Of a stretch of 17,309 nt of DNA, positions 7,525 to 14,216 are shown one piece after another; position 1 is the first letter of the stretch; each line of letters begins with the position of its first letter. Origin of the DNA: JABCPE02 sp963521545 (lineage in GTDB: Bacteria; Bacteroidota; Bacteroidia; Flavobacteriales; Weeksellaceae); assembly GCA_963521545.1 (NCBI GenBank), contig CAUQVP010000030.1:1-17309 (forward strand), given 5' to 3'. The notes under the pieces were generated by a model, which saw nothing but the letters and a program-made list of their open reading frames with translations, ran no database searches and was not told where the DNA came from. Position numbers and translations under genes: made by a program.

Positions 7525-9001
7525 AATTGTTTTCAGATTTTTTCAGAAAATACTTTTGTAGAATTCGGTTCAAAGGATATATTTTGAAAATAAGATTTCC
7601 AATGAATATCACCACCAAAACTAAAGCAGGTTTGTAAATCAAATTCACGAAACTGGACTGAAAATTAGGAAAAACCGAAGCCAAAACAATCGCAGAACCG
7701 CAGATGATAACTGCCCACATCATTTTGATGGATAATGGGAAAACCCTGAAATGGCGGTAGTTGAACACGATTTTTATTAAATTAAACGAGGTCAAAGAAA
7801 CAGCGTAGGAAATGGCAATTCCCAAAATCCCTAAATCAGTATATTTTAGGAAAAAAGCATTTAGAGCGATGGTTACCACGGCTAAAATAAGCATAAACAG
7901 GGTGTTGTACTTATAAAATTTGGACATGGAAATAATGTGGCTGTTAAATCCCGTAGCTAAATCAAACAGCATCGTAATGCCGATAATCCATAAAATAGGT
8001 TCCGCTGTCCGAAGAAGTTCTCCATTTTTCATAAAGTCCGTGAGGAAAGGAAATCCCACCACGATGCACGAAAAAAAGACCAATCCTAAAAAGAATAAAC
8101 TCAGGGAAGTTTTTTTGTGAAAGCGGTCAAGGTCCTGTAGAGTGTTTTCCGTAAGATGCTTGTTAATCATCGGTGCAGAGATGTTGTAAAGCCCCATCTG
8201 AGGGATGTTTATGAGGGTAACGATGGAGTAAATATTGCTGTAAAGCCCATTTTGTTCAAAGCCGATGTATTCCCCAATCATCACATTGGCAATTTTCAAA
8301 GCTAAAAAACTGCCGATATTTCCTAAAAATCCGAAAAAACTGTAAGATAAAATCTGAACCCAAAGCCCGTTTTGTCGGAAGTAGTCTGTGCTAAAATCAA
8401 AATGAAATTTCTCTAACCTGTTGTTATACAGGAAATAACCCAGCATTGCCATAAAGAAAACAGAAATAAAGAAAATAAGCGCCAGATTTTCAGGGACTTT
8501 TGCGAAGAAAAACAAGCAAAAAGCACCAATGTTGGCAAGTTTAGGAAACAGATTTTCAAAAATGTTCGGAATGGCGATGCGTTTATAGTTGGAAATATAT
8601 TTATTCAAAACAGTAGAAATGGACAGAAACAAAATCAAAGGAAAAATCAGATGTTTTGCCTGCCAGTTTTCACTTTGTTTTAAAGAAGGGAAAATATTGA
8701 AAATCAGAAAGTAAAGAATTCCGAAAATAAAAAAGTTGATAAAAATCCCTACAAGGGACAGCGAGAGCATGTTCTGGTGTTTTCCGTCTTTTTGTGTCTG
8801 TGCAAAAAACTTGACATTAGAAAAAGAAATCCCAAAAACCACTATCGGAACGAACATCTCCGCCGTTGGGAAAATAAATCTCAACTTGCCATAAAATTCC
8901 AAATCATTTGGGAAAATAAAGAAATTTGCCAGTGTTCCCAGCAAAAATCCCAGATATCCTACAATGGAATATTTTAGCCCTTGTCGGAGTATTACGCTCA
9001 T
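7523..9001 (-). CDS. Polysaccharide flippase of the PST/Wzx type (MOP superfamily)
   Basis: Inner-membrane protein of 492 residues with about 14 hydrophobic helices. These start at residues 10-30, the last ends near 480, and a basic tail follows (LQKYFLKKSENN). The number and spacing of helices and the length fit PST/Wzx exporters, which move lipid-linked glycans from the inner to the outer leaflet. Charged residues needed by such exporters are scattered between helices, but I cannot assign a substrate. Its ATG overlaps the stop of the upstream methyltransferase by one base (TAATG), so translation is coupled. This suggests that the two act on the same glycan. No glycosyltransferase or polymerase lies nearby, so the main biosynthetic locus must be elsewhere. 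No minus-strand terminator was seen after it. Confidence 0.88.
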   Translation of the reverse strand: MSVILRQGLKYSIVGYLGFLLGTLANFFIFPNDLEFYGKLRFIFPTAEMFVPIVVFGISFSNVKFFAQTQKDGKHQNMLSLSLVGIFINFFIFGILYFLIFNIFPSLKQSENWQAKHLIFPLILFLSISTVLNKYISNYKRIAIPNIFENLFPKLANIGAFCLFFFAKVPENLALIFFISVFFMAMLGYFLYNNRLEKFHFDFSTDYFRQNGLWVQILSYSFFGFLGNIGSFLALKIANVMIGEYIGFEQNGLYSNIYSIVTLINIPQMGLYNISAPMINKHLTENTLQDLDRFHKKTSLSLFFLGLVFFSCIVVGFPFLTDFMKNGELLRTAEPILWIIGITMLFDLATGFNSHIISMSKFYKYNTLFMLILAVVTIALNAFFLKYTDLGILGIAISYAVSLTSFNLIKIVFNYRHFRVFPLSIKMMWAVIICGSAIVLASVFPNFQSSFVNLIYKPALVLVVIFIGNLIFKIYPLNRILQKYFLKKSENN

Positions 9002-9813
9002 TATCTGTTGTTTATGAAAATTATATTTTTGATAAATTTACTAGAATCTTCGGCAAAGATAGCATTTTGAGAATTTAGAATATCCTCGGTCAAAGGTTCT
9101 AATGAAAAACTCTCACGATGCAGATAATGCACCGAATATCCGTATTTCTCTATATTAGAAATCACTTCCCAGATAGGCTCGGAATGGTATTTTTGCTCGA
9201 TTTTTACCATCAGAACAGGTTTGAATTTTTCTATGGTTTCTTTCGCGCCTTCCAGCACGGAGAGTTCTTGCCCTATGGTGTCTATCTTTATGAAATCCAG
9301 CCTTTCTAGTTCCTTTCTTTCCGATTCTCTTTTTTGGCACCAGCTGTCAAGAGTGATGCATTCTGCTTTTTGCGTGGCTATTTTTGTGTCCTCATCTTCT
9401 GTAATGTTGTCCAGCAGGGTGCTTTCCTCGTTGATTTTTTCTTTGTTGAGGATAGGAATTGTCAGTTCAGCCTTCTTATTTTCATTGGATAAGGCTTTTT
9501 GATAAAAATTGATTTTAGGAAAAAGATTTTTGAGTCTTTTACAAAGGGTTTTATTAGGCTCAAAAACATGAATGTTTTCAGGGAAAAGAATGTAATCCAG
9601 CCAGTAGACATAATCTCCCCAGCCCGCTCCGATGTCTATGAAAACAGCTTTCTGCGGCAGGAAATCCTTTAGCCAAAGCAGCTCTGGTTCTGCATTTCTC
9701 TCAAAAATATTTTCTTTATCCAGACGGATAAGTTTTTTATAAAAACGACTTTTATAAATAGTAGGAGAAACGAACCAAAAATTCTGTGCAAGAGCATAGT
9801 AGGGATTAATCAT
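9001..9813 (-). CDS. FkbM-family SAM-dependent methyltransferase
   Basis: A Rossmann-type methyltransferase of the FkbM family, likely methylating a sugar hydroxyl of a surface glycan. With the ATG at 9813 it is 270 residues. Motif I is FIDIGAGWGDYVYWL (58-72), the acidic SAM residue is Glu85 in VFEPN (83-87), and the C-terminal signature is LDFIKIDTIGQE (172-183). The usual family form of that signature is close to KIDVEGxE, so the acidic residue is replaced by Ile180. The frame also opens with a TTG at 9837 (8 residues longer), but that TTG is part of a TAGTTTTG promoter box and cannot be in the transcript, so I choose the ATG. It is the first gene of a two-gene operon with the flippase. 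Confidence 0.85.
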   Translation of the reverse strand: MINPYYALAQNFWFVSPTIYKSRFYKKLIRLDKENIFERNAEPELLWLKDFLPQKAVFIDIGAGWGDYVYWLDYILFPENIHVFEPNKTLCKRLKNLFPKINFYQKALSNENKKAELTIPILNKEKINEESTLLDNITEDEDTKIATQKAECITLDSWCQKRESERKELERLDFIKIDTIGQELSVLEGAKETIEKFKPVLMVKIEQKYHSEPIWEVISNIEKYGYSVHYLHRESFSLEPLTEDILNSQNAIFAEDSSKFIKNIIFINNR

Positions 9814-9834
9814 GCTGTAAATTTTTCCAAACCA

Positions 9835-9842
9835 CAAAACTA
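9835..9842 (-). promoter_or_regulatory. Promoter -7 box (TAGTTTTG) of the methyltransferase-flippase operon
   Basis: The minus strand reads TAGTTTTG, a full TAnnTTTG match, 22 bases before the ATG at 9813, giving a leader of about 15 bases. No clear TTTG element lies 19-21 bases upstream, so the promoter may need an activator. The box decides the start of the gene. Confidence 0.55.
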
Positions 9843-9960
9843 CGATATTTACACAGATTTTAGATGAAAAATCTCCACAAAAAAATCAGAGATAAATTTT
9901 ATCTTGTCATAAAGGTGTATTGATTTTTGATTTTCAGACAAAAAGAAAGGTAGAATTTAT

Positions 9961-9968
9961 TACCTTTG
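9961..9968 (+). promoter_or_regulatory. Promoter -7 box (TACCTTTG) of the pseudouridine synthase gene
   Basis: TACCTTTG matches TAnnTTTG fully and is 21 bases before the ATG at 9990. A -33 TTTG at the usual spacing is not seen. The box shares a 150-base divergent region with the methyltransferase promoter. Confidence 0.6.
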
Positions 9969-9989
9969 CACAAATTATTTAAGAACAAG

Positions 9990-10901
9990 ATGAGTAGAGA
10001 TAGAAAAAGTTTTTCGGGAAGAAGGGATAACAGAGAAGAGAGTAGAGGAAGCCAAAATAGAAATAAATTTGAGAAAAGGGACAGGCCATCTGCTCCCAAA
10101 AAGTTTTATAAAAAACCTGAAGAGCAGGAAGATAAAGCTAAATCCTTTATTCTGAAAAGAAAATTGGACAAAATCAGTAAACAGGTTGAAAAAGATACAA
10201 TTAGGCTTAATAAATACATCGCTAATTCTGGAATATGCAGCAGGAGAGAGGCTGATGAACTGATTACACAAGGACTAGTGGAGGTCAATGGGAAGGTGGT
10301 TACAGAAATGGGATACCAAGTTCAGAAAACGGACAGAGTGGTTTTCGATGGACAAAGTATAACTCCAGAAAAGCCTGTGTATGTGCTTCTTAACAAACCG
10401 AAAGGATATATCTCTACGACAAAAGATGAGAAAGCGAGAAAGACCGTGATGGATTTGGTAGCGAATGCCTCGCCGTATCGTTTATTCCCAGTGGGTAGGC
10501 TGGATAGACAGACCACAGGGCTTATTCTTTTGACAAATGATGGGCATTTGACTAAAAAACTGACCCACCCGTCTTTTGGAGTGAAAAAAATCTATCATGT
10601 TACTTTGGATAGAAAACTAAGTGTGGAGGATCTGCGCACGATAGCAGATGGAGTTCGTCTGGAAGAGGGAGTAGCAGAGGTGGACAGCATCTCATACATC
10701 GAAGGAAAACCTAAAAATGAAGTAGGAATAGAAATCCACATCGGTTGGAATAGAGTCGTAAGGAGAATTTTTAAGAAGATGGGCTATGAAGTGGAGGCTT
10801 TGGACAGAGTGATTTTTGCAGGGCTTACCAAGAAAAATATCAAACGAGGACACTGGCGAATTCTTACCGAAATGGAAGTGAATAACCTAAAAATGTTATA
10901 A
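9990..10901 (+). CDS. S4-domain rRNA pseudouridine synthase (RsuA/RluB family)
   Basis: Converts a specific uridine in ribosomal RNA to pseudouridine. From the ATG at 9990 it is 303 residues. Residues 1-68 are a highly basic, disordered tail rich in Arg, Lys, Ser and Asn. The S4 RNA-binding domain is about 71-118 (IRLNKYIANSGICSRREAD). The catalytic domain starts at 130 (VYVLLNKPKGYIST), with the catalytic Asp172 in VGRLDRQTTGL and then KKIYHVTL and WNRVVRRIF. This resembles RluB (23S helix 89 region) more than RsuA, but the target base cannot be read from sequence. An upstream TTG at 9966 would add 8 residues; it lies in the promoter -7 box and is not a start. The gene is followed by a terminator. 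Confidence 0.92.
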   Translation: MSRDRKSFSGRRDNREESRGSQNRNKFEKRDRPSAPKKFYKKPEEQEDKAKSFILKRKLDKISKQVEKDTIRLNKYIANSGICSRREADELITQGLVEVNGKVVTEMGYQVQKTDRVVFDGQSITPEKPVYVLLNKPKGYISTTKDEKARKTVMDLVANASPYRLFPVGRLDRQTTGLILLTNDGHLTKKLTHPSFGVKKIYHVTLDRKLSVEDLRTIADGVRLEEGVAEVDSISYIEGKPKNEVGIEIHIGWNRVVRRIFKKMGYEVEALDRVIFAGLTKKNIKRGHWRILTEMEVNNLKML

Positions 10902-10909
10902 AAAAATAG

Positions 10910-10945
10910 AAGTGATAAATACCCTCTTTGTGTTTATCACTTTTT
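10910..10945 (+). terminator. Terminator after the pseudouridine synthase gene
   Basis: A perfect 10-base-pair stem, AAGTGATAAA (10910-10919) with TTTATCACTT (10933-10942), and a 13-base loop, followed by TTT and an AT tract. On the minus strand the arm is followed by A/T-rich sequence including seven T, so it could work both ways. Confidence 0.75.
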
Positions 10946-10967
10946 AATTTAAAATACCGAATTTAGA

Positions 10968-11972
10968 ATGGTTTTAGTAACGGGAGCAACAGGGATTTTA
11001 GGAAGAGTATTGGTTTTAGAACTCCTTAAAAAAGGCAAAAAAGTGAGAGCTGCCAAGCGAAAAAGCAGCAATATAGAAGAAGTCAAAAAATCTTGGCTTT
11101 TTTATACAGCAGATGCTGAACGGCTATTTGAGCAGATAGAGTGGGTGGATGTGGATTTGTGGGATTTGGATTCGCTCAGAGCGGCTTTGGATGGTGTGGA
11201 GGAGGTCTATCACGCCTCTGCAAAGGTGAGTTTTCACCCAAAAGATGCCCAAGAAATGCTCAGAACCAATGTGGAAGGCACTAAAAATATGCTCTATATA
11301 GCCGAAGAAAAACAGGTGAAAAAGTTTCTCTTTGTAAGTTCTATTGCGGTTTTGGATGAGGTGAATGAAAATGGGGTCATTGATGAAAATTCGCAGTTTA
11401 ATCCAAAAGAAGATCATTCTGGATATGCACAGTCAAAATATCTTGCAGAAATGGAAGTTTGGCGGAGTTCAGCAGAGGGGATGAATACCATTATCATCAA
11501 CCCTGGTGTCATCATCGGAACGGGAAATTGGGGAAACAGCAGTGGAGAGCTTTTTACTACTTTTGAGAAAAATCCATTTACTTTTTCAGGGGGAACGGCC
11601 TATGTGGATGTTCGTGATGTGGCAAAAATAGCGGTGGAACTGATGGATAAAAACAAATTCGGCGAGCGGTATATTATCCTTTCCGAGAATAGAAAATATC
11701 AGGATTTATCCGATATAGTAAGGCTTAAATTAGGAAAATCCAAAACGAAAATCCTTCCAAAGTCTATTCTGAATTTTGCATATTGGCTGAATGTCCTTTT
11801 GGGGTGGCTTATCCCAAGTTTAAAGAGGGTTACCAAGAGCAATATAGAGGCAGTTACGAGTTTTACGCCAATTTCTAATGAGAAAATAAAACGAGAACTG
11901 AATTATAATTTTATTCCTATCAATGAAAGTATTGATTTTCATTTAGAAAATTATAAAAACCGAAAATTGTAA
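10968..11972 (+). CDS. NAD(P)-dependent extended short-chain dehydrogenase/epimerase
   Basis: An extended SDR of 334 residues, the length of the epimerase/dehydratase and dihydroflavonol-reductase-like group. The nucleotide-binding motif is TGATGILG (5-12), followed by an Asp in VDVDLWD and the HASAKVSF strand (82-89). The active site is VSSIAVL (Ser124/125), Tyr153 and Lys157 in GYAQSKYLAE. The NPGVIIGTG and DVRDVA motifs complete the fold. The C-terminal 90 residues are the substrate domain and include a hydrophobic stretch (ILNFAYWLNVLLGWLIP) that may sit on a membrane. A sugar-nucleotide, sterol-like or polyketide substrate cannot be told apart here. No consensus promoter was found between it and the preceding terminator. 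The next gene starts 19 bases after its stop. Confidence 0.85.
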   Translation: MVLVTGATGILGRVLVLELLKKGKKVRAAKRKSSNIEEVKKSWLFYTADAERLFEQIEWVDVDLWDLDSLRAALDGVEEVYHASAKVSFHPKDAQEMLRTNVEGTKNMLYIAEEKQVKKFLFVSSIAVLDEVNENGVIDENSQFNPKEDHSGYAQSKYLAEMEVWRSSAEGMNTIIINPGVIIGTGNWGNSSGELFTTFEKNPFTFSGGTAYVDVRDVAKIAVELMDKNKFGERYIILSENRKYQDLSDIVRLKLGKSKTKILPKSILNFAYWLNVLLGWLIPSLKRVTKSNIEAVTSFTPISNEKIKRELNYNFIPINESIDFHLENYKNRKL

Positions 11973-11991
11973 ATCGTTATAAATCAATGAA

Positions 11992-12561
11992 ATGACTAAT
12001 ATAGAACTGATACAAGAATGGTATAAAAATCACTGTAATAGCGACTGGGAGCATGAATATGGAGTGAAAATAGAAACTATGGATAACCCTGGCTGGATTG
12101 TCAGCATAGATTTAGTGGATACTTTTCTACAAGGGTTTGAATATCAGTATTCTAGAAAAGGTGAAGAGGACTGGATAGAGCTGGTTTCTGATGGTGAAGT
12201 TTTTAGAGGAGTGGGAGATTTTCTGAAACTTGATGAAATTTTAGATAAATTTATCAATGAATTTGCATTGCCCAATATTAAAAATGCAAAGCAGATTTAC
12301 GAAATCTACGAGGAAATACCTTTGTCCATAGGGCTTAATGTATATAGACAGCTTAATGCTATGCCTATTAGTTTGACAGAATTTGAGATAGTAGAAATTC
12401 CAGAATTTGATTTTAAAGAGCTGAAAGTGGTGGATATAGAAGATTTTCAAAAAATGACTTTCCAAGAAGGCGAAATAGACAACAGATACAAGGTGGGCGA
12501 CAGGGTGTCCTGCGACCTAAAAACGCTCTATGATGGGGTAAATCTTGTTATAAAAAATTAA
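11992..12561 (+). CDS. Imm53-like immunity protein with an unrecognised C-terminal half
   Basis: A 189-residue soluble, acidic protein. The N-terminal part (about 1-90) looks like the Imm53 immunity family: LIQEWYKNHC, then SDWEHEYGVKIET (17-29), then DNPGWIVSIDL (31-41), and later EDWIEL. Imm53 proteins neutralise toxins of polymorphic toxin systems by binding them in the cytoplasm. Residues about 95-189 match nothing I know; they include EIPLSIGLNVYRQL and a final VGDRVSCDLKTLYDGVNLVI that looks like beta strands. A normal Imm53 protein is near 100 residues, so this is either a fusion or a two-domain variant. It starts 19 bases after the SDR gene and may be read through from it. No toxin or secretion gene is in the window. 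Confidence 0.72.
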   Translation: MTNIELIQEWYKNHCNSDWEHEYGVKIETMDNPGWIVSIDLVDTFLQGFEYQYSRKGEEDWIELVSDGEVFRGVGDFLKLDEILDKFINEFALPNIKNAKQIYEIYEEIPLSIGLNVYRQLNAMPISLTEFEIVEIPEFDFKELKVVDIEDFQKMTFQEGEIDNRYKVGDRVSCDLKTLYDGVNLVIKN

Positions 12562-12575
12562 AATCAATCCTAAAG

Positions 12576-12615
12576 TAACAAGCGTTGCCTACTTAAAATT
12601 TTGTTTTGCTTGTTA
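12576..12615. repeat. Inverted repeat around the -33 element of the yidD promoter
   Basis: TAACAAGC (12576-12583) and GCTTGTTA (12608-12615) are a perfect 8-base inverted repeat 24 bases apart. There is no T run, so a terminator of the previous gene is possible but weak. The right arm lies between the -33 and -7 boxes of the next promoter, so an operator is also possible. Confidence 0.3.
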
Positions 12616-12631
12616 TAATAGTTTATTTTTG
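12600..12631 (+). promoter_or_regulatory. Promoter of yidD-lgt (TTTG, 20 bases, TATTTTTG)
   Basis: TTTG at 12600-12603, a 20-base spacer, and TATTTTTG at 12624-12631 form a full-consensus Bacteroidota promoter. The expected transcript start near 12638 is only about 8 bases before the proposed TTG start of yidD. Confidence 0.7.
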
Positions 12632-12645
12632 TCCAAAATAAAATT

Positions 12646-12885
12646 TTGTTTCAGAAAATAATCATATTTCCTTTTGTGATGCTGGTTCGCTTTTATCAGC
12701 TGGCCATTTCGCCGTGGCTGGGGAGCAACTGCCGTTATCAGCCCACATGTTCTCAGTATATGCTGGAAGCCCTGAAAACACACGGCCTTCTGAAAGGATT
12801 ATTTTTAGGAACAAAGAGAATTTTGAGCTGTCATCCATGGGGAGGCAGCGGCTATGACCCAGTTCCACCTAAAAAAAGAAAGTAA
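12646..12885 (+). CDS. yidD: Membrane protein insertion efficiency factor YidD
   Basis: A small protein of 79 residues that associates with the inner membrane and helps YidC/Sec insert membrane proteins. The family core is clear: RFYQLAISPWLG (15-26), CRYQPTCSQYMLEALKTHG (29-47), LGTKRILSCHPWGGSGYDPVP (54-74), with conserved Cys29, Cys35 and Cys62. The start is a TTG. No ATG occurs between the upstream in-frame stop and codon 12. Starting at that ATG (12679) would delete most of the amphipathic N-terminal helix that relatives have, so TTG is preferred. The usual neighbours rnpA and yidC are absent; lgt follows 7 bases after the stop. Confidence 0.88.
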   Translation: MFQKIIIFPFVMLVRFYQLAISPWLGSNCRYQPTCSQYMLEALKTHGLLKGLFLGTKRILSCHPWGGSGYDPVPPKKRK

Positions 12886-12892
12886 ATTTAAA

Positions 12893-14164
12893 ATGAAAGA
12901 TAAAATAAGATTTTTTATTCTGTTTGCATTATTGCCGTTTCAGTTGTTCTTTTCGCAAGAATACAAAAATGGTTTTTCCAACGGAAGTATAGTAACTAAA
13001 AAGGGAAGCACTCCCGTAAAAATATTTGTAAGCCCTGATATGAAGCAGGTTTATGATGCTCTCGGTTCAGAGAATGCAGATGTTTTGGTTATTCTTAATA
13101 AATACAACACAGAGCTGTCTGGTCAGAGAGAATATGAGTATTTGGCTCCATATTATGAGGAGTTTAAAAAGAAAGGTTATCTTATTCTCAATGAAAATTT
13201 TATGCCTGTCGGCGAGGAAGGAATGTCCGCAGAATCCCTCAAAAGCTACAAATATATTTTAAAATCTGGTCAGCTGACAAAGCAGGATTTTCAGATGAGT
13301 AAAATGGTATGGCTAAATACCAAGTTCAGCATTTGGAATCCAAATGAAGGCATAGATATTTTTGGTTTTAAACTGAGATATTACGGACTGATGTTTGTTT
13401 TTGCTTTTGGATTTGGAATTTTGATCATGAGACAAATTTTCAAAATAGACAATGTAGATGATAAGTTCATAGATCCGCTCTTTACATGGACATTGCTGGG
13501 AACTATTTTTGGGGCAAGAATAGGGCATGTGGTTTTTTATGAACCGAGTCTGTTTGTAACAGATTTTTGGAGTGTTTTCCTGCCTATTAGGACAAAACCT
13601 ACGCTGGAATTTACAGGTTTTTCTGGGCTGGCGAGCCATGGTGCTACTATCGCATTGATTTTGACTACATTATATTATAGCTATAAAATCATTAAGAAAA
13701 ATCCATTTTGGGTTTATGACAGATTAGGAATTGTTATTGCATTAGGAGGGGCTTTTGTGCGAATGGGGAATTTTTTCAATTCTGAAATTATCGGAAAACC
13801 AGCGAGCGAAACTTCACCGTTTGCGATACTTTTTCCACAGCAAAGTATGGAATACGGAGCCATAGTTCCGAGATATCCTACTCAGCTTTTTGAGGCTTTT
13901 GGGTATGTTTGTTTATTTATTTTATTGGCTGTTTTGTATAAATTTACTCGTAAAAAATATCAGCAGGGATGGCTGTTTGGGCTGTTTTTCGTGATACTTT
14001 GGAGTATTCGTTTCTTTGTAGAGTTTCTGAAAGAGCCGCAGGGAGATGAGGTAATCTCATTTGCAGGGCTCAATACAGGGCAAATTTTGAGTATTCCGTT
14101 TATGCTGGCGGGTGTGGCGATTATGATTTATTCCAAGAAAAATAAAATAGAGCCAGCCGAATAA
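12893..14164 (+). CDS. lgt: Prolipoprotein diacylglyceryl transferase with an exported N-terminal domain
   Basis: Inner-membrane enzyme moving diacylglycerol from phosphatidylglycerol to the lipobox cysteine of prolipoproteins. The Lgt core is about residues 145-423, starting FSIWNPNEGIDIFGFKLRYYGL. Key residues align with E. coli Lgt: His249 (SHGATIAL; E. coli His103), Arg290 and Asn293 (VRMGNFFNSEIIG; Arg143, Asn146), Arg373 and Glu377 (IRFFVEFLKEP; Arg239, Glu243). The protein is 423 residues against 291 in E. coli. The excess is at the front: a signal-peptide-like segment (1-22, ..LFFSQE) and about 120 polar residues of unknown function. Since the Lgt N terminus faces the periplasm, this domain would be periplasmic. 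An earlier in-frame ATG at 12854 overlaps yidD and would put 13 polar residues before the signal peptide, so 12893 is preferred. Confidence 0.92.
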   Translation: MKDKIRFFILFALLPFQLFFSQEYKNGFSNGSIVTKKGSTPVKIFVSPDMKQVYDALGSENADVLVILNKYNTELSGQREYEYLAPYYEEFKKKGYLILNENFMPVGEEGMSAESLKSYKYILKSGQLTKQDFQMSKMVWLNTKFSIWNPNEGIDIFGFKLRYYGLMFVFAFGFGILIMRQIFKIDNVDDKFIDPLFTWTLLGTIFGARIGHVVFYEPSLFVTDFWSVFLPIRTKPTLEFTGFSGLASHGATIALILTTLYYSYKIIKKNPFWVYDRLGIVIALGGAFVRMGNFFNSEIIGKPASETSPFAILFPQQSMEYGAIVPRYPTQLFEAFGYVCLFILLAVLYKFTRKKYQQGWLFGLFFVILWSIRFFVEFLKEPQGDEVISFAGLNTGQILSIPFMLAGVAIMIYSKKNKIEPAE

Positions 14165-14166
14165 GG

Positions 14167-14202
14167 TTGATTTACAATGTTTTTGCTTTGTAATCAATTT
14201 TT
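14167..14202 (+). terminator. Likely terminator after lgt
   Basis: TTGATTTACAA (14167-14177) pairs with TTGTAATCAA (14188-14197) with one bulged T, followed by five T. The next gene starts 15 bases later and shows no promoter of its own, so some read-through is likely. Confidence 0.55.
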
Positions 14203-14216
14203 GAAAAAGAAGAAAA

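Noticed and set aside
10919..10930. TACCCTCTTTG in the terminator loop as promoter of the extended SDR
   Set aside because: The gap between TA and TTTG is too long for TAnnTTTG, so it was not called.
12854..12892. Earlier ATG for lgt overlapping the end of yidD
   Set aside because: It would place 13 polar residues before a signal-peptide-like segment. The ATG at 12893 gives a normal signal.
13313..13639. 108-residue minus-strand reading frame inside lgt
   Set aside because: Antisense to the catalytic core of lgt and rich in rare residue runs; a shadow frame.
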